A stretch of 64,000 nucleotides of DNA from Achromobacter pulmonis (GTDB lineage Bacteria; Pseudomonadota; Gammaproteobacteria; Burkholderiales; Burkholderiaceae_B), in NCBI RefSeq assembly GCF_902859765.1, contig NZ_CADIJV010000001.1, positions 248,001 through 312,000 of the forward strand, given 5' to 3'. Each line of letters begins with the position of its first letter. Position 1 is the stretch's first letter. This document shows positions 63,685-64,000 of this stretch, one piece after another. Both the position numbers and the translations under genes were made by a program. The notes below the pieces were generated by a model. That model searched no databases. It was not told the DNA's origin and was given only the letters and a program-made list of their open reading frames with translations.

Positions 63685-64000
63685 ATGGACCAGGCAGTGA
63701 GATTGTGCGAAGTCGGCCCGCGTGACGGCCTGCAGATGGCGCGTGGCATGATGGCCGCCGCCGACAAGCTGCGCTGGATACGGCAGCTGGCGGCGGCGGG
63801 GCTGCGCGAGATCGAGGTGGGCAGCTTCGTGTCGCCCCGGCTGGTGCCGCAGATGGCCGACACGGCGCAGGTGCTGCCCGAGGCATTGGGCATCGACGGC
63901 CTGACCGTGTGTGCGCTGGCCTGCAACCTGAAGGGCGCCATCGCGGCGTATGAGGCGGGCGCGCACGTGGTCGCGATTCCCGTTTCGGTCAGCGACACGC
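63685..64000 (+). CDS. HMG-CoA-lyase-family protein (3' end outside window)
   Basis: The first 105 codons of a DRE-TIM metallolyase. LCEVGPRDGLQMARG (Arg13-Asp14 pair that binds substrate and metal), LREIEVGSFVSPRLVPQMAD and TVCALACNLKGAIAAYEAGA match hydroxymethylglutaryl-CoA lyases and relatives such as citramalyl-CoA-type enzymes. It would cleave the CoA thioester made by the CaiB-type transferase. AGGAAGACGAC precedes the ATG; the gene follows the Bug receptor after 29 bases. The remaining two thirds is missing, so exact specificity cannot be judged. Confidence 0.9.
   Translation, partial: MDQAVRLCEVGPRDGLQMARGMMAAADKLRWIRQLAAAGLREIEVGSFVSPRLVPQMADTAQVLPEALGIDGLTVCALACNLKGAIAAYEAGAHVVAIPVSVSDT

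Overview
The window is GC-rich, densely coded, single-chromosome-type DNA. Gene content and protein character point to a betaproteobacterium of the Alcaligenaceae, Achromobacter or Bordetella-like. The grounds are two Bug/TctC-type extracytoplasmic receptors, several LysR-regulated catabolic clusters, a D-aminoacylase of the kind known from Alcaligenes/Achromobacter, and housekeeping proteins of betaproteobacterial style. No transposase, integrase or CRISPR array was seen. Genus is an inference; there is no 16S gene here.

Layout. 0-1.5 kb: start of a minus-strand kdp potassium-ATPase operon (kdpA cut by the window edge, kdpF, and a likely extra 32-codon membrane peptide in front). 1.5-2.1 kb: regulatory gap with a dyad and hairpins. 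2.1-4.5 kb: two-subunit sodium:solute symporter. 4.5-8.2 kb: five overlapping minus-strand genes from trxB to two exported proteins. 8.25-11.3 kb: ftsK-lolA. 11.3-22.5 kb: a D-amino-acid and peptide catabolism block (RidA, D-aminoacylase, RpiR regulator, Dpp-type ABC transporter, PLP-dependent D-amino-acid deaminase, carbon-nitrogen hydrolase), which separates ftsK-lolA from rarA-serS, gene pairs that are neighbours in many proteobacteria. 25.6-27.7 kb: small hypothetical genes, an ASCH-domain protein and a probable leaderless gene. 27.8-33.2 kb: amidohydrolase, then a LysR/enolase-superfamily/DapA-like/Bug catabolic cluster. 33.3 kb: tRNA-Ser(CGA). 33.7-39 kb: CPA2 antiporter, 3-hydroxybutyrate-type dehydrogenase, yaaA, FUSC-family protein. 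39-43.7 kb: ilvI-ilvH-ilvC and pssA. 44.3-47.1 kb: rpsO-pnp. 47.3-49.3 kb: lipoprotein and threonine ammonia-lyase. 49.3-54.9 kb: an iron-starvation cell-surface-signalling cluster (FecI, FecR, siderophore receptor with signalling domain, esterase) plus a PIN protein. 55.1-55.4 kb: tRNA-Leu(UAA) interrupted by a group I intron. 55.5-64 kb: nitrilase/LysR pair, TPR protein, RDD/zinc-ribbon/pilin-like protein, and a LysR/CaiB/Bug/HMG-CoA-lyase-like cluster running off the edge.

The most notable item is the tRNA-Leu(UAA) intron. On the minus strand both exons join to a perfect 87-nt tRNA, and the 226-nt insert sits after the first anticodon base, follows an exon ending in U, ends in G, and has recognisable P3, P4, P6, P7, P8 and P9 pairings resembling the cyanobacterial/plastid tRNA-Leu intron. 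Other points worth following are the kdp leader peptide, the long inverted repeat at the edge of the D-amino-acid block, the leaderless 66-aa gene, the EF-hand-like loop in the symporter, and the zinc-ribbon/RDD/pilin-like fusion.
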